From Methylomonas sp. (GTDB taxonomy: Bacteria; Pseudomonadota; Gammaproteobacteria; Methylococcales; Methylomonadaceae): a stretch of 7,066 bases of DNA. The DNA is taken from assembly GCA_026988195.1 (NCBI GenBank), contig JALSLS010000445.1:1-7066 (forward strand). Direction: 5' to 3'. The notes under the pieces are model-generated. The model saw only the letters and a list, made by a program, of their open reading frames with translations, was not told where the DNA came from and did no database searches. Made by a program: the position numbers and the translations under genes. Positions 6,161-7,066 of this stretch are shown piece after piece. Position 1 is the first letter of the stretch; every line of letters begins with the position of its first letter.

Positions 6161-6517
6161 ATGAGTATTACTCGAATAGGAACGGAACGTCGACGGATGA
6201 GTAAAATCGTCATTCATAATGATACGATTTATTTATGCGGACAAGTCGCTAAAGATTCTGATGCTGGTATTAAACAACAAACCAGTACCATGCTAGATAA
6301 AGTCGATGAGCTTTTGAAGCAGGCGGGAAGTGATAGAGAGCATATTTTATCAGCGACAATCTATGTTAAAGATATGAGCTATTTTGCAGAAATGAATGAG
6401 GTCTGGGATGCATGGGTTGTTGATGGTTATTCACCCGCTAGAGCATGTGTTGCTGCTAGTATGGCTAGACCTGAACTTTTAGTTGAGATTTCTGTGGTTG
6501 CTGCTGTTATCAAATAA
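6161..6517 (+). CDS. Rid (YjgF/YER057c/UK114) family imine/enamine hydrolase, YoaB-like
   Basis: The 118-aa Rid-family protein resembles E. coli YoaB over its length (MSITRI start, FAEMNEVWDAWV, SPARACV, LVEISVVAAV). The key residues of the deaminating Rid group are present: R94 and C96 in PARACV and E109 in VEI, at the same 15-residue spacing as R105 and E120 of E. coli RidA. It should form a small homotrimer in the cytosol that hydrolyses reactive imines or enamines to keto acids and ammonia. That suits its place right after an imine-forming flavin dehydrogenase, 9 nt downstream. The SD AAGGA (6150-6154) overlaps the previous stop. It is the last gene of the operon; a terminator hairpin follows within about 35 nt. 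Confidence 0.9.
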   Translation: MSITRIGTERRRMSKIVIHNDTIYLCGQVAKDSDAGIKQQTSTMLDKVDELLKQAGSDREHILSATIYVKDMSYFAEMNEVWDAWVVDGYSPARACVAASMARPELLVEISVVAAVIK

Positions 6518-6534
6518 CGCTTGAGTCACCTCTC

Positions 6535-6630
6535 GGGTAACCGTTCAACCCTCCTGTTTGTAAAGGAGGTTTTATTAGACAAATCCCCCTCTAGTCCCCC
6601 TTTTTCAAAGGGGGTGGTGAGCGGTTACCC
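6535..6630. repeat. 96-bp nested palindromic repeat with 13-bp inverted ends
   Basis: GGGTAACCGTTCA (6535-6547) and TGAGCGGTTACCC (6618-6630) are inverted complements at 12 of 13 positions. They enclose a T-tailed hairpin (6550-6573) and a perfect 8-bp stem CCCCCTTT-TTC-AAAGGGGG (6596-6614). The CCCCCT...CCCCC...GGGGG pattern is of a kind I recognise as a dispersed intergenic repeat in Gammaproteobacteria. It sits between two convergent genes, where such elements are tolerated and may terminate transcription both ways. Confidence 0.65.
6550..6573 (+). terminator. Probable rho-independent terminator of the amine-oxidation operon
   Basis: A 6-bp stem CCTCCT/AGGAGG with an 8-nt loop is followed directly by TTTTATT. 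It lies 33 nt past the Rid stop codon on the operon strand. The stem is short, so termination may be partial and helped by the second hairpin at 6596-6614. Confidence 0.55.
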
Positions 6631-6685
6631 TCTCGGCAATTGTTCCATATAGTCGCCCCAAGCTTCTCCAGAGAGTGAAGTACTT

Positions 6686-6776
6686 CGTAGGAGCGCCCGC
6701 CCTCGGCGCGAATAAAATAATGCTCTTTTCTCTGAAGCTTTCAATTATCTTTGCGCCGAGGGCGAGCGTTTTTACA
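6686..6776. repeat. 91-bp palindromic (MITE/REP-like) element, copy 2
   Basis: This is the same element as 32-122, in the same orientation and of the same length: left arm 6686-6712, 37-nt loop 6713-6749, right arm 6750-6776. The loop matches copy 1 at 33 of 37 positions. The left arm differs from copy 1 at only a few positions; the right outer arm has drifted (6 differences of 27), so the arms now pair at 21 of 27. All six arm mismatches are transition-type, fitting decay of an older copy. It sits beyond the operon terminator and 16 nt from the stop of the PhzF-family gene. Confidence 0.82.
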
Positions 6777-6792
6777 GTCTTCTAATACGCGC

Positions 6793-7066
6793 TTAACTAA
6801 AGTTAAACTGTCCTTCTGCGACCATAACCGCTTCACCACCCACCCTTAGGTTTAAGGTGTCTTCACCTTTGTGATCCATTTCAAGGTTAATAACACTCCG
6901 CCTTGTTTTTTCGTCCCCTCTTTGCACAGAAAAAGTATAAGTCCCTTTTTGCATGTGATCAAAAGAGCATAAAAAGGCGGCTAGTGCAGGGATCGATGTG
7001 CCAACAGGTGGGTCTTCGTTGAAAGCAATATTAGGGCCAACTAAGCGTATTGCAAAATCTGAATCT
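6793..7066 (-). CDS. PhzF-family isomerase/epimerase, C-terminal part (runs off the window edge)
   Basis: The last 90 codons of a minus-strand gene read in frame from the right edge to a TAA at 6793-6795. The translated part has the PhzF C-terminal-domain pattern: FAIRLVGPNIAFNEDPPVG, then TSIPALAAFL (like the EDPVTGSA...LAAYL signature), a beta-rich stretch, and near the end LNLRVGGEAVMVAEGQFNF, the usual RVGG...V..G closing strand. PhzF-like proteins are about 260-300 aa, two-lobed diaminopimelate-epimerase-fold enzymes; the catalytic Glu lies in the missing N-terminal lobe, so activity cannot be judged. The family spans phenazine biosynthesis and many uncharacterised isomerases, and nothing here suggests phenazine genes. 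It converges on the Rid gene. In this copy the usual T of the DPVTG motif is replaced (DPPVGTS). Confidence 0.82.
   Translation of the reverse strand, partial: DSDFAIRLVGPNIAFNEDPPVGTSIPALAAFLCSFDHMQKGTYTFSVQRGDEKTRRSVINLEMDHKGEDTLNLRVGGEAVMVAEGQFNFS

Overview
The window looks like chromosomal DNA of an AT-rich gammaproteobacterium. The grounds are proteobacterial protein families (RhlA-like, HcnABC/opine-oxidase-like, YoaB-like Rid, PhzF-like), tight operons with Shine-Dalgarno sites, and several short palindromic intergenic repeats of the kind common in Gammaproteobacteria. A methanotroph-like (Methylococcales) or related lineage is possible, but that is only an impression from the repeat style.

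Layout. Positions 1-222 carry no gene. They hold a 91-bp palindromic element (32-122) and a solitary 28-nt sequence that matches the type I-F CRISPR repeat at 25 of 28 positions (179-206). Positions 223-1906, minus strand, are a two-gene unit: an RhlA-like alpha/beta hydrolase (1097-1906), followed 4 nt later by a Cupin_8/JmjC-type Fe(II) oxygenase (223-1092). Positions 1907-2292 are a divergent intergenic region with candidate promoters and another palindromic element (2056-2125). Positions 2293-6517, plus strand, are a tightly packed five-gene operon: ornithine-cyclodeaminase-family protein, small [2Fe-2S] protein, FAD/NAD(P) oxidoreductase with a C-terminal cysteine cluster, DAO-family FAD oxidoreductase, and YoaB-like Rid protein. 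Positions 6518-6792 are a convergent intergenic region with a terminator, a nested palindromic repeat and a second copy of the 91-bp element. Positions 6793-7066 are the 3' end of a PhzF-family gene on the minus strand.

How the genes work together. Genes 2-4 of the operon have the architecture of three-subunit dye-linked dehydrogenases (hydrogen cyanide synthase HcnABC, opine oxidase, D-hydroxyproline dehydrogenase): DAO-family subunits oxidise an amine to an imine, and electrons pass through FAD and Fe-S centres. The Rid protein (imine/enamine hydrolase) and the OCD-family protein (imine reductase, cyclodeaminase or opine-dehydrogenase type) both act on imino-acid chemistry. The set therefore reads best as an amino-acid, imino-acid or opine catabolic module of unknown substrate, rather than cyanide production. 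The minus-strand pair suggests a lipid route in which an RhlA-like acyltransferase product might be hydroxylated by the cupin oxygenase; this is inference.

The most unusual item is the lone I-F CRISPR repeat, 17 nt past the cupin stop codon. It has no second repeat at array spacing and no cas gene in view.
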